Shown piece after piece: positions 1 to 6,257 of a DNA stretch of 46,866 nt. Location: the NCBI GenBank assembly GCA_031263155.1, contig JAISGK010000073.1, forward strand, positions 1 through 46,866, read 5' to 3'. Made by a program: the position numbers and the translations under genes. The notes below the pieces were generated by a model. It ran no database searches. It was given only the letters and a program-made list of their open reading frames with translations, and was not told the origin of the DNA. Within the stretch, counting starts at the first letter, position 1. Each line of letters starts with the position of its first letter. Source of the DNA: Clostridiales bacterium (GTDB lineage Bacteria; Bacillota; Clostridia; Lachnospirales; WQUN01).

Positions 1-57
1 ATTAGAGGGTTCCTCCTGCAAGGTTTTCTAGGCTTTTTACTATTTTCCTTTGCAGGT

Positions 58-87
58 ATTATATCACGTTTTGGGTTTTTATGCCAG
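58..87 (-). promoter_or_regulatory. Leftward sigma-A-like promoter for a gene beyond the left edge
   Basis: On the minus strand CTGGCA (82-87) and TATAAT (58-63) are 18 bp apart. An AGGAGG ribosome binding site follows at 12-17, so a leftward gene probably starts just outside the window. The -10 is perfect; the -35 matches 4 of 6. Confidence 0.5.
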
Positions 88-184
88 TTTTCCGCCACTT
101 TTAGTTTTTAAGTAGCCCCCACTTAAAGCATATCTACATCAAGTATTTTGGCTTGATCGCCTCATTAAGTCAGAGCGTGAACAA

Positions 185-544
185 TTGGATCATTTGAGTG
201 AAGACAAGGACAATATACGTTCTGTGGTTTTGTCTGATAGGGTGCAGACCAGCACAATAAGTGACCCTACCGCACAAATGGCCGTGACCATCGTTGATTT
301 GCAAACGCGGTATTTTTCAGACATTGTGCGCCTGTTAAAACTCAAATACGACATATGCGCCCTTATCGACAATCTAAAAGACGGCCATCTAAAACTGGTA
401 ATGGTAGAGCGGTACCAGAATTTCAAGACCTTTGAAGATATCGCCTATGATAATTATTTCAGTGTGCGCACGGTACATAACTTACATCGACGGGCGTTAG
501 CGGCATTGGAACCGTTCTATAGACGGGCAGAGTCACAGATATAG
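185..544 (+). CDS. DUF1492/ArpU-like phage transcription regulator, 5' end uncertain
   Basis: A small protein with a C-terminal sigma-region-4-like helix-turn-helix ('TFEDIAYDNYFSVRTVHNLH', about residues 82-101). This matches, from memory of the family, the DUF1492/ArpU-type late-gene regulators that lie before the terminase genes in phages of low-GC Gram-positives. The only usable start in this frame is TTG at 185. However, the typical N-terminal helix (AYLHQVFWLDRLIKSE) is encoded upstream in the same frame back to about 116, where a TAG at 113 closes it without any ATG, GTG or TTG. The gene therefore has either lost its start or begins internally at TTG 185 and is shortened by about 22 residues. 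A pseudogene in a decaying prophage is quite possible. No terminase follows. Confidence 0.6.
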   Translation: MDHLSEDKDNIRSVVLSDRVQTSTISDPTAQMAVTIVDLQTRYFSDIVRLLKLKYDICALIDNLKDGHLKLVMVERYQNFKTFEDIAYDNYFSVRTVHNLHRRALAALEPFYRRAESQI

Positions 545-552
545 TGACCTAT

Positions 553-593
553 GGCCGCTAGGCCCCCTCTCCACTACAAGGGGCATAGCGGCC
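553..593. repeat. Imperfect hairpin after the DUF1492 gene
   Basis: Bases 553-566 (GGCCGCTAGGCCCC) pair with 580-593 (GGGGCATAGCGGCC) with one mismatch. There is no following T run, so it is not a classical terminator. It lies just after the stop of the upstream gene. The stretch 545-973 has no credible ORF and holds only this hairpin, the one at 674-701 and the repeats at 788-875. Confidence 0.45.
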
Positions 594-673
594 CCTACAG
601 CGTCCGGCAAGCGGGGGTGGTACTTTGTACGGCTATGTCCTATAGAACGTGTCCTAGGCTTGTGGCCGTTGCA

Positions 674-701
674 CAATAAAGAGGGACGCCCCTCTTTATT
701 G
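674..701. repeat. Perfect 11-bp hairpin in non-coding DNA
   Basis: CAATAAAGAGG at 674-684 and its exact complement CCTCTTTATTG at 691-701 flank a 6-nt loop. Neither side is followed by a T tract, so termination is unproven. It could be part of an origin-like or structured RNA region together with the repeats at 788-875. Confidence 0.5.
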
Positions 702-787
702 AATCCGACGAATAGCGGGAAGACGCCGCGCCGCTATGCTGCCATAGTCCCAAAGGGCAAGGCTTTACGCCGCATACGATAACAGAG

Positions 788-875
788 CGTTCGGAAACAA
801 AAACGTTCGGAAACAAAACCGAGCGATCCGAACGAAATAACCGAACGATCCGAAAAACGCTCCGAACGATCCGAG
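788..875. repeat. Iteron-like cluster of CGAACGATCCGA and GTTCGGA repeats
   Basis: Three copies of GARCGATCCGAR start at 821, 843 and 864, spaced 22 and 21 bp, close to two helical turns. Two inverted copies of the core (CGTTCGGAAAC) start at 788 and 804. Such phasing is typical of iterons or of multiple sites for one DNA-binding protein. No ORF covers the region. The ligand is unknown; a replication initiator or repressor is an inference. Confidence 0.6.
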
Positions 876-973
876 TCGATAAATCGCACGGTTGAGCCTT
901 TTTAAAGACTCATTAATCATGCCGCTATACCACCTACCCCCCTATTTCTGAAATAAACAAATAGCAGGCATTA

Positions 974-1093
974 CTATAGCGACGGCAAGCCCTCTGCCGC
1001 TAGAGGTGTTTCTAGTGCTACGCCAGTGTCCGCGCCTGTTGGCTGGACACTGGTTGTATCGGCGGTCTTCCCGAAATTAGCTATGGGGGTCAT
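974..1093 (-). CDS. 39-residue ORF coupled to the antitoxin-like gene, resembling a repressor tail
   Basis: The ATG at 1093 overlaps the stop of the preceding gene (ATGA), which suggests translational coupling, and the frame ends at TAG 974-976. The peptide contains 'DTTSVQPTGADTGVALETP' near its middle. This resembles the C-terminal tail of the XRE repressor at 2431-3027, which has 'ADTSVQP' and 'AGVDIETPDVTPLE'. The shared nucleotides include the segment around 1050-1070. It may be a real third small protein of the toxin-antitoxin operon, or a stray copy of the repressor tail. No function can be assigned. Confidence 0.35.
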   Translation of the reverse strand: MTPIANFGKTADTTSVQPTGADTGVALETPLAAEGLPSL

Positions 1094-1311
1094 TGACAGA
1101 CGGATTCTATCCGACGATTAACTTCTTCTTGGATAGAGAAATCAATAGGAGACGAAAGAAAACCTAAAAAGCGTTCAGCGCCTTTGCGAGTATCTGCACA
1201 AATTTCTTGCGGCGTCATGCCCTTTCTTTTTTCATAGTGCCACTCTCTAATTTTGTGAACGTCCTCAATAGCAAAGGCCGAGCTAATATCTGGCTTGGGT
1301 ATATTATTCAT
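1090..1311 (-). CDS. Small partner protein of the PIN toxin, probable antitoxin
   Basis: A 73-residue protein read from ATG 1311, which overlaps the last 8 bp of the PIN gene (ATGAATAA). An upstream in-frame start would add six residues but lies inside the toxin gene. The sequence 'SSAFAIEDVHKIREWHYEK' followed by 'MTPQEICADTRKGAERFLG' fits the small proteins that commonly sit directly after PIN-domain genes in bacteria and archaea; this assignment is from memory of that pairing. It has no obvious DNA-binding fold. The reversed order (toxin first) and the overlap suggest co-translation. The antitoxin role is inferred from context. Confidence 0.6.
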   Translation of the reverse strand: MNNIPKPDISSAFAIEDVHKIREWHYEKRKGMTPQEICADTRKGAERFLGFLSSPIDFSIQEEVNRRIESVCQ

Positions 1312-1789
1312 CTTCAAGACTTCCTTCAATAATCATAGTCGGGGAACATATTATTACGTCTTTGAAACCCTCCATTGTAGTGATCACCTTTGTTCCCTTA
1401 ATTGTTTTTGTGTTTACAATGTGTTTGAAATTCCATGAAACAATTAAGTCGCAGCCAGCTAGCAAGGCGGCGGCAATGTGACGGCAGTCATCAAAACTTT
1501 TTTCTCTTAAAATTCCAAAATCAATAAATTTACTTGCGAGGGCTACCGTGTCGTTGTTGGACTCTGTCCGCTCATATTGGATTTGTTGGAGAAAAGCCGC
1601 AAGATAACTTTTTTTAGGTTCTAAACATTCAGCCAATTCATCAAACACAATATCTGACAATACGACGATATGTTTCCCTTCTTGTATTTGTCGCCAAAGT
1701 CGTAGAGTATCCTCCATTCTGTCGGGCGTATCAGTTGCATCTAAATGGCTGATTACGGATGTGTCGAGATATATTTTTTGCTTTTTCAT
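1304..1789 (-). CDS. PIN-domain ribonuclease, likely type II toxin
   Basis: 161 residues. The PIN fold is indicated by the opening 'IYLDTSVISHLD' with the first metal-binding aspartate at residue 9, a conserved glutamate in 'DIVFDELAE', and the late acidic and signature segment 'DDCRHIAAALLAGCDLIVSW' followed by 'NFKHIV'. PIN proteins are Mg-dependent RNases, usually held inactive by a co-expressed antitoxin. The next gene overlaps it by 8 bp and is the likely partner; a RelB-like C-terminal fragment lies 32 bp upstream. An ATG at 1789 gives the full-length domain. The substrate is not predictable. Confidence 0.8.
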   Translation of the reverse strand: MKKQKIYLDTSVISHLDATDTPDRMEDTLRLWRQIQEGKHIVVLSDIVFDELAECLEPKKSYLAAFLQQIQYERTESNNDTVALASKFIDFGILREKSFDDCRHIAAALLAGCDLIVSWNFKHIVNTKTIKGTKVITTMEGFKDVIICSPTMIIEGSLEDE

Positions 1790-1821
1790 TTAGAGGCCTC
1801 CATCTTTAATAAATTATGAAT

Positions 1822-2001
1822 TCATCTATTGAGCCGCGTGTTTTCCGGCGCTGCCGAGGCATCTTCATCATAAGAGTTGAGATCAGCAAATAAGGCTTCC
1901 AGTGTAGTAAAGTGCTTTCGATTTGGATCCCTTGCTATTTCATCCGCTTCTTCCAACGCCTCAATGGTTTCCGCATTGGGAGTACTGGCGCCAGCGGCCA
2001 T
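1822..2001 (-). pseudogene. RelB/DinJ-type antitoxin C-terminal fragment
   Basis: A 59-residue frame from ATG 2001 to TGA 1822. Its middle, 'ETIEALEEADEIARDPNRKH' then 'FTTLEALFADLN', is the toxin-binding C-terminal half of RelB/DinJ antitoxins as I know the family. The N-terminal ribbon-helix-helix half is absent: a TAG sits three codons upstream of the ATG and no matching sequence occurs nearby. It is the first reading frame of the leftward group and is followed by the PIN gene. It could be a decayed antitoxin, or a DNA-binding-deficient antitoxin still able to bind a toxin. The ATG region repeats bases found in the repressor tail (GGGACRTGGCCGC). Confidence 0.5.
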
Positions 2002-2430
2002 GTCCCGCTACGGCCCCCAATTGGGGGCGTTACTAGAGCGGCGTACACAAAGGCTATTACCGTCTCCAATTGCGATCGTTACTAGAGAGGGCCGTTTACG
2101 TCCCCTGCCGCTGGTGTTGTCTCTGGTACCCGTCCGTGTGCGTGCGTACCCGTGCGCGTGCGTGCGTACCTCCCCTGTTGAAGGAAAAGAGAGAAGAAAA
2201 AGAATATTTTTTTTATCAGCTATATTATTTATATATATATATATATATTATTCTTCTCTTTTTCTCTTTAGATCTTAAGATCTTTTCGCGCGCGCGTGCG
2301 TACCCGCGCGCGAGGAGGGGGAAGAATCCCGCGATTCAGGCAAATTCGTCTCGTTGTGTTTCATTTGCGTTTCATTTGCGTCCTGTTTGTGTTTCATTTG
2401 CGTACCCGTTTGCGTACCTGTTTGCGAGCG
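2002..2430. repeat. Non-coding region of short degenerate and simple repeats
   Basis: No supportable gene. From left to right: two copies of a CAATTGG...CGTTACTAGAG unit (about 2014-2042 and 2066-2090); GCGTACC motifs in alternating purine-pyrimidine GTGCGTGCG runs (2130-2170, 2285-2310, 2400-2430); a purine run opposite a pyrimidine run around a (TA)n tract at about 2225-2250; and four copies of TTTCATTTGCGT or close variants at 2355-2405. Plus-strand ORFs here translate the repeats and are not credible. CGTTACT-TAGCGGCG recurs at 2428, next to the repressor stop. Confidence 0.5.
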
Positions 2431-3027
2431 TTACTCTAGCGGCGTCACGTCCGGCGTCTCAATGTCCACGCCAGCGTCGGTCATGTCCCGCTCCAATGTC
2501 TCATCCGGTACATACTCTGGTTGGACACTGGTATCGGCGTTGGGGGCGGCCACGTCCCGCTCATTTGGCATGTGACGCAAATCACGCTTGACCGCTTGAG
2601 GGATTTTAGTTAGCGGCAAGTCACTGCCGCGTTCTTCAAGTTCTTCACGATAAAGTTCGAGGCTATCAATGAGGCCGTCAATAAAGCTATTTATGCAATT
2701 AGATACTAGCCGATTTTCGGGGGTAGATAGGCCGGTATCAGATTTTGCGGGGGGCGCGGCGGCGGTAAAAGTAGGTGTTTCAGAGCGTCCGAGTAGATAA
2801 TCACAGCTAACGCCAAAAAAATCCGAAATTGATATGATGAATTTTGGATCGGGCGTCATGTTACCCCGGCCCCATTGCGATACACTTTGCTGCTTAATGC
2901 CTAAGTACCGCGCTAAAGCTGCATATGTCGTCTTCTTTCCTGTTTGCGGGTGACATTTGCACATGCTTCTAATCCTCGCGGCTACTTGGCTTCTAAGCTG
3001 GGTAATTTCTAGAGTATTTTTTGACAT
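2431..3027 (-). CDS. XRE-family repressor with repetitive C-terminal tail
   Basis: 198 residues. An HTH_3 fold lies at about 33-85 ('TYAALARYLGIKQQSVSQWG' then 'DFFGVSCDYLLGRSE'). The middle (about 95-150) is a helical dimerisation-like region. The last 45 residues are low-complexity and contain two degenerate 'ERDxxA/D' modules. It is transcribed away from the early operon starting at 3275, the classic lysogeny-switch arrangement, and palindromic operators lie between them. A GGAGG site precedes the ATG. The tail shares segments with the small ORF at 974-1093 and with the antitoxin fragment at 1822-2001. Confidence 0.85.
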   Translation of the reverse strand: MSKNTLEITQLRSQVAARIRSMCKCHPQTGKKTTYAALARYLGIKQQSVSQWGRGNMTPDPKFIISISDFFGVSCDYLLGRSETPTFTAAAPPAKSDTGLSTPENRLVSNCINSFIDGLIDSLELYREELEERGSDLPLTKIPQAVKRDLRHMPNERDVAAPNADTSVQPEYVPDETLERDMTDAGVDIETPDVTPLE

Positions 3028-3086
3028 ATTCTATTCTTGCCTCCTCTTTCCATGAGATTGTATACAATGGATACGATAACAACATG

Positions 3087-3156
3087 GTACTACGGTAGTA
3101 CAATGTTTATGGATACAGTATACAACATGGTATACTGTAAAACAATGTTTATAGAT
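3087..3156. promoter_or_regulatory. Palindromic operators in the repressor/early-operon divergent region
   Basis: GTACTACGGTAGTAC (3087-3101) is a 7-1-7 palindrome. TACAGTATAC at 3114-3123 is repeated inverted at 3130-3139 around AACATG, a perfect 10-6-10 operator. The flanks repeat too: AACATGGTA and ACAATGTTTAT occur twice about 43 bp apart, so the operator unit looks tandemly duplicated and then diverged. The XRE protein next door is the expected ligand. Confidence 0.7.
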
Positions 3157-3185
3157 TGATTTTTGAAAAAAAAACAATTTACATA

Positions 3186-3214
3186 TTGACGCCCCGCCTT
3201 ATGTGTGATATAAC
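3186..3214 (+). promoter_or_regulatory. Early promoter of the rightward operon
   Basis: TTGACG (3186-3191), a 17-bp spacer and TATAAC (3209-3214) form a near-consensus sigma-A promoter. It is followed by an AGGAGG site (3261-3266) eight bases before ATG 3275. It lies just downstream of the operators, so repressor occupancy could block it. Confidence 0.75.
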
Positions 3215-3274
3215 CTGATTTGTCGCGGTTTAATATGCTTTTGCGCCTAAATTATCTTGTAGGAGGATGTACCC

Positions 3275-3442
3275 ATGGATGGAATGGACATTGAGGAAGA
3301 ACGCGCCGCATTTGAGCGGCACATGGAGGCAAGCGAACGCTGGTTAGAGGCATACGGACGCCTCTACGGGGAAAAACGATGGGAGAGACAATTTGCAAGG
3401 GAAAACGCCGCTAATAACAAAAAGGGGGATACAAGCCAATGA
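3275..3442 (+). CDS. 55-residue acidic/basic helical protein, first gene of the early operon
   Basis: Starts at ATG 3275 after a strong AGGAGG site and ends in TGA that overlaps the next start (ATGA at 3439-3442). The peptide is highly charged and helical ('EEERAAFERHMEASERWLEA'). I do not recognise a family. Position and coupling suggest a small early phage protein. Confidence 0.65.
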   Translation: MDGMDIEEERAAFERHMEASERWLEAYGRLYGEKRWERQFARENAANNKKGDTSQ

Positions 3443-3687
3443 CACCAATACCGACATCAATACCGACGCCAACGCAACCGCAAGCGGCGAATAACAAGCC
3501 CCAAATGCTGACCCTGCCGCAGATAGACAAATTGCAGATACTACCGGGGAAAGCTCTTAGATGGCTTGTAGCGGAAAACAAGATCCCTGTTGTTAAAATA
3601 GGGCGTCGTAGCTACATAAATTTAGACTTGTTTAAGCGGTATTTAGCGGGCGAACTAGAAGAAAGGGGCGCTAAAACATGGCAATAG
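3439..3687 (+). CDS. Excisionase-like / MerR-type HTH DNA-binding protein
   Basis: 82 residues. A proline- and threonine-rich N-terminus (PTSIPTPTQP) leads into a single winged-helix-like HTH_17 unit from about residue 23 ('MLTLPQIDKLQILPGKALRW', then 'IPVVKIGRRSYINLDLFKRY'). This is the usual look of excisionase or MerR-like proteins that bind attachment or regulatory sites. It starts with an ATGA overlap and itself overlaps the primase start by 10 bp, so the early genes form one operon. No integrase is visible in the window, so an excisionase role would need a partner elsewhere. Confidence 0.65.
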   Translation: MTPIPTSIPTPTQPQAANNKPQMLTLPQIDKLQILPGKALRWLVAENKIPVVKIGRRSYINLDLFKRYLAGELEERGAKTWQ

Positions 3688-4031
3688 GCCCCAATGATGT
3701 ATTAAGCGTGGAAGATGTACTAAAACTCTTGGAGGGCGTAAAGAAAAGCGGCGGCGGGTATATGGCCCGTTGCCCCGCTCATGATGATAAGACGCCTTCT
3801 CTCCATGTTTCGGAGGGCGACGATGGGAAGATACTGCTTACGTGCTACGCTGGTTGTGACGCGATGAATGATGTGCGCCCCGCGCTTGGCCTGTCTTACA
3901 CTAACATAATGGGTACAGCCGCCCCACGAAAAAACAAGCCGCCTGTGGGGGCGGTCTGCTATTGTTACCTTGGCCGATACGTTAAATTCCGCTTGCCCGA
4001 TAAGGATAAGGAATTTAGATGGTATGACTGA
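3678..4031 (+). pseudogene. Primase-helicase, fragment 1: CHC2-type zinc finger
   Basis: The N-terminal 117 residues of a phage/plasmid primase. The zinc-binding site is visible as C32-x2-H35 (CPAH) and C56-x3-C60 (CYAGC). The frame meets TGA at 4029-4031 after 'EFRWYD', but continues without another stop through the TOPRIM part, starting 'NTGKYSLDGVD'. A tryptophan (TGG) would fit the site, so a single G-to-A change explains the break. With the frameshift at 4614-4624 repaired by one deletion, 3678-6135 would encode one protein of about 818 residues. Translation of this piece alone would give only a zinc finger with no catalytic domain. Confidence 0.75.
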
Positions 4032-4268
4032 AATACGGGCAAGTATTCCCTTGACGGCGTTGACCCTGGATTGTACAACGCCGCTTGCTTAGAGGCAACA
4101 GATTATGTGTTTGTTGTAGAGGGCGAAAAGGATGTAGAGACGGTCAAAAAATGCGGATTGCCCGCTGTCTGCTCCCCTCATGGAGCTGGCACGGGCAAAA
4201 GCAAAGGCAAATGGAAATCCGCGTATAATACCCTCTTCACCGGTAAGCGGGTGTATATCCTGCCAGAT

Positions 4269-4292
4269 AACGACCCTGTAAATGACCCTGTA
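4269..4292 (+). repeat. 12-bp tandem duplication in the TOPRIM acidic motif
   Basis: AACGACCCTGTA (4269-4280) is followed directly by AATGACCCTGTA (4281-4292). The result is NDPV-NDPV in the catalytic loop, where related proteins as I know them have a single DND/DxD motif. Confidence 0.8.
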
Positions 4293-4400
4293 GGATATCA
4301 ATTTGCAGAGATTGAGCGGTCGAACATAGCACAGACAGCCGCCAGTGTGCAAATACTCGACCTGTTGAAGGTCTATCCGGCGCTGCCTGATAAAGGTGAC

Positions 4401-4484
4401 ATTAGCGATATCTATGCCGCCGTGGGCAAGGACAAAACACTTATTAGCGATATCTATGCCGCCGTGGGCAAGGACAAAACACTT
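4401..4484 (+). repeat. Perfect 42-bp tandem duplication
   Basis: Bases 4401-4442 are repeated exactly at 4443-4484, adding 14 in-frame residues (ISDIYAAVGKDKTL) to the primase. The identity of the two copies points to a very recent event or an assembly artefact. Confidence 0.9.
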
Positions 4485-4581
4485 GAATTGTTACGCCAAG
4501 CACAAACGCTGCCGCCCCCCGCTCAATGTGTTAATTATAGCACAAGCGGCGCGGATTTGCAACAACTTTTGCCTGTGAAAC

Positions 4582-6135
4582 ATGAGCAAGACGGGCGTGA
4601 TTGGGTGGACAATCCCCCCCCCCCAACTGGTAACGGCTGTAGGGGGCAAAGTTGTACCGTTCGCGGGAGGCGCAGCGGCCACATCTCTGTGGGGTGAGTT
4701 AATACCGCTGGACGAACTACGAAAGCCTCCAGCTATTGACTTGGAGCTATTTCCACCTGTGATTGAGGAATTTACCCGCGCCGTAGCCGACAATGTTTGC
4801 CTACACCACAATTTAGCCGCCGCCTTTGCTCTGGGGATACTAGCTATAGCAAACACTAAGAAATTGGTAAATGTTCGTGCCGGTTGGACGGAGCCGTTAT
4901 GCCTCTATGTCGCGGGGGTCGGTCGTAGCGGTTCAGGGAAAACCCCGATGTTAAAACCATACCGCAGACCAATTGACACACACCAAAGAGATTTTAACGA
5001 CCTTCATGGCGTGGATATACGCAACCGCGCAGATGATATAAAAAATTGGGAAGCTCAAAAAGCGCGTGCAATCAATCCGCGCAAAGGGGAAAAACCTATA
5101 CACACGGTAGCCGAATTAAACAACTTATTAGAGAATAACCCGCCACTGTTTAAGAAATGCCTATATTTGGGTGACGCTACAAGCGAGGCGATAACGGACG
5201 CGATAATAGAACAAGGTGGGAAATTGGGGTTGTTGAGTGGTGAGCCGACAATGTTTGACATTCTAGCGGGCATGTACTCCGAACGTCCTAACCTTGACCT
5301 TGTTACAAACGCCTATGACGGGGATCCGGTTCACTCTCGCAGAAAAAAGGACGGCCAGAAAGATATTGAACATGCCTATTTGTCAATCGCTTTAGGGGTG
5401 CAGACAGAACGTGTCCTAGAGATGTTAGCGAATAAACGATTGCGCGACAGTGGAGTAATGCCGCGTTTCTGTTATATCGTCCAACCGGAATTGTACATTG
5501 ATGATGAAAACGCAAAGCCTATACCCGCAGATGTCGAGGCGCAATTTAACGGCCTGATCTATCGCTTGCTTAATGCGAGCGAAAACGCGACAGATAATTA
5601 TATACTGTATCTGTCTGATGAGGCACAAAAAGTCTTTAGGCCCTACATTAACATGTGTAAGTGGCGCGTAATGGAAGATAACGAGTGGGAGTATTGGGCC
5701 GAATGGGGGAGCAAGCACGCAGGGCGAGCCTTGCGAATTGCCGCTAACTTTCACACTTGCCTACATCTTGACCCAAGGGAAAAACTCATTGACAGCACGA
5801 CTATGCAAGCGGCAATTGCCTTATCGGAGCAATTAGCCGAACATGCTACATATTTATTCCGCAAGGCAGAAACGCCGTCAAGCATAAAAGACGCTTTGTA
5901 TCTATGGGGTAAGATAAAAGCTATTAACGCAACAGAGATTAGCAAAAGCGAATTAACTCGCAAAGTGCAGGGTAAGGTTGAATTTAAGCTTAATGACAGC
6001 TTGGCGGTGCTTGTCGAGCGCGGTTATATTCGCGTGACGTATTCGCAGACAGGCAACGCGGGCAGACCTTCCGAAACGATTTTTGTAAATCCTGAAACCA
6101 ACGTATTAAAAAAAGCGGAGCTCTCTGTCCGCTAA
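4582..6135 (+). CDS. Primase-helicase, fragment 3: DUF3987 helicase-like domain
   Basis: 517 residues from ATG 4582, which may serve as an accidental start; the true protein probably begins at 3678. A DUF3987/YfjI-like body starts with 'FPPVIEEFTRAVADN' and has a Walker A-type 'GRSGSGKTP' at about residue 113. It continues through 'YLGDATSEAI', 'LLSGEPTMFDILAG', 'LSIALGVQTERVLEML' and 'GVMPRFCYI' to a C-terminal winged-helix-like region (about 440-500). Such proteins are replication genes of phages and integrative elements, normally linked to the CHC2/TOPRIM part. The domain itself is intact, so it may still be made. It ends before the VRR-NUC gene, 122 bp away. Confidence 0.8.
   Translation: MSKTGVIGWTIPPPQLVTAVGGKVVPFAGGAAATSLWGELIPLDELRKPPAIDLELFPPVIEEFTRAVADNVCLHHNLAAAFALGILAIANTKKLVNVRAGWTEPLCLYVAGVGRSGSGKTPMLKPYRRPIDTHQRDFNDLHGVDIRNRADDIKNWEAQKARAINPRKGEKPIHTVAELNNLLENNPPLFKKCLYLGDATSEAITDAIIEQGGKLGLLSGEPTMFDILAGMYSERPNLDLVTNAYDGDPVHSRRKKDGQKDIEHAYLSIALGVQTERVLEMLANKRLRDSGVMPRFCYIVQPELYIDDENAKPIPADVEAQFNGLIYRLLNASENATDNYILYLSDEAQKVFRPYINMCKWRVMEDNEWEYWAEWGSKHAGRALRIAANFHTCLHLDPREKLIDSTTMQAAIALSEQLAEHATYLFRKAETPSSIKDALYLWGKIKAINATEISKSELTRKVQGKVEFKLNDSLAVLVERGYIRVTYSQTGNAGRPSETIFVNPETNVLKKAELSVR
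4614..4624 (+). repeat. C11 homopolymer that shifts the primase-helicase frame
   Basis: Eleven consecutive C. The upstream primase frame reads N-P-P-P-P-T and is soon lost. The DUF3987 frame is one base off. With 10 or 13 C the two join as N-P-P-P-Q-L-V. The tract is therefore a candidate slippage switch, at present in the off state. Confidence 0.8.
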
Positions 6136-6257
6136 CATAGCAGCATATACGTATTAGATACGTATTAAACTAATACCGTGAGTATATTAATTCAATTTTT
6201 TCAATTTTTTCAATGCCGGTAGGGAGAAAAATTTAATGTGAAAGGAGATGATAACCA

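Larger units (their letters stand above)
4032..4697 (+). pseudogene. Primase-helicase, fragment 2: TOPRIM domain
   Basis: Continues the frame of fragment 1 after the TGA. The TOPRIM signature is 'VFVVEGEKDVETV' (conserved Glu) and the acidic motif 'YILPDND'. The acidic motif is followed by a 12-bp duplication giving NDPVNDPV where one copy is expected. A perfect 42-bp duplication follows at 4401-4484. The frame then enters an 11-C run and is lost, ending at 4697 in sequence unlike the family. In the shifted frame the protein continues with 'QLVTAVGGKVVPF', the link to the DUF3987 part. An in-frame ATG lies at 4071, but no independent function is likely. Confidence 0.75.

Noticed and set aside
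674..701. Rho-independent terminator
   Set aside because: Strong stem but no T tract on either strand; kept only as a hairpin.
788..875. Possible CRISPR-like array
   Set aside because: Repeats are only about 12 bp and the spacers 9-10 bp are too short; spacing fits protein-binding iterons.
1877..2591. Three long plus-strand ORFs over the repeat spacer and the repressor tail
   Set aside because: They translate simple repeats and the antisense of the XRE gene, have no ribosome site and match no known protein pattern.
4029..4031. Selenocysteine or TGA-recoding signal in the primase
   Set aside because: No SECIS-like hairpin is evident and the rest of the window uses TGA as a normal stop; a nonsense mutation is simpler.
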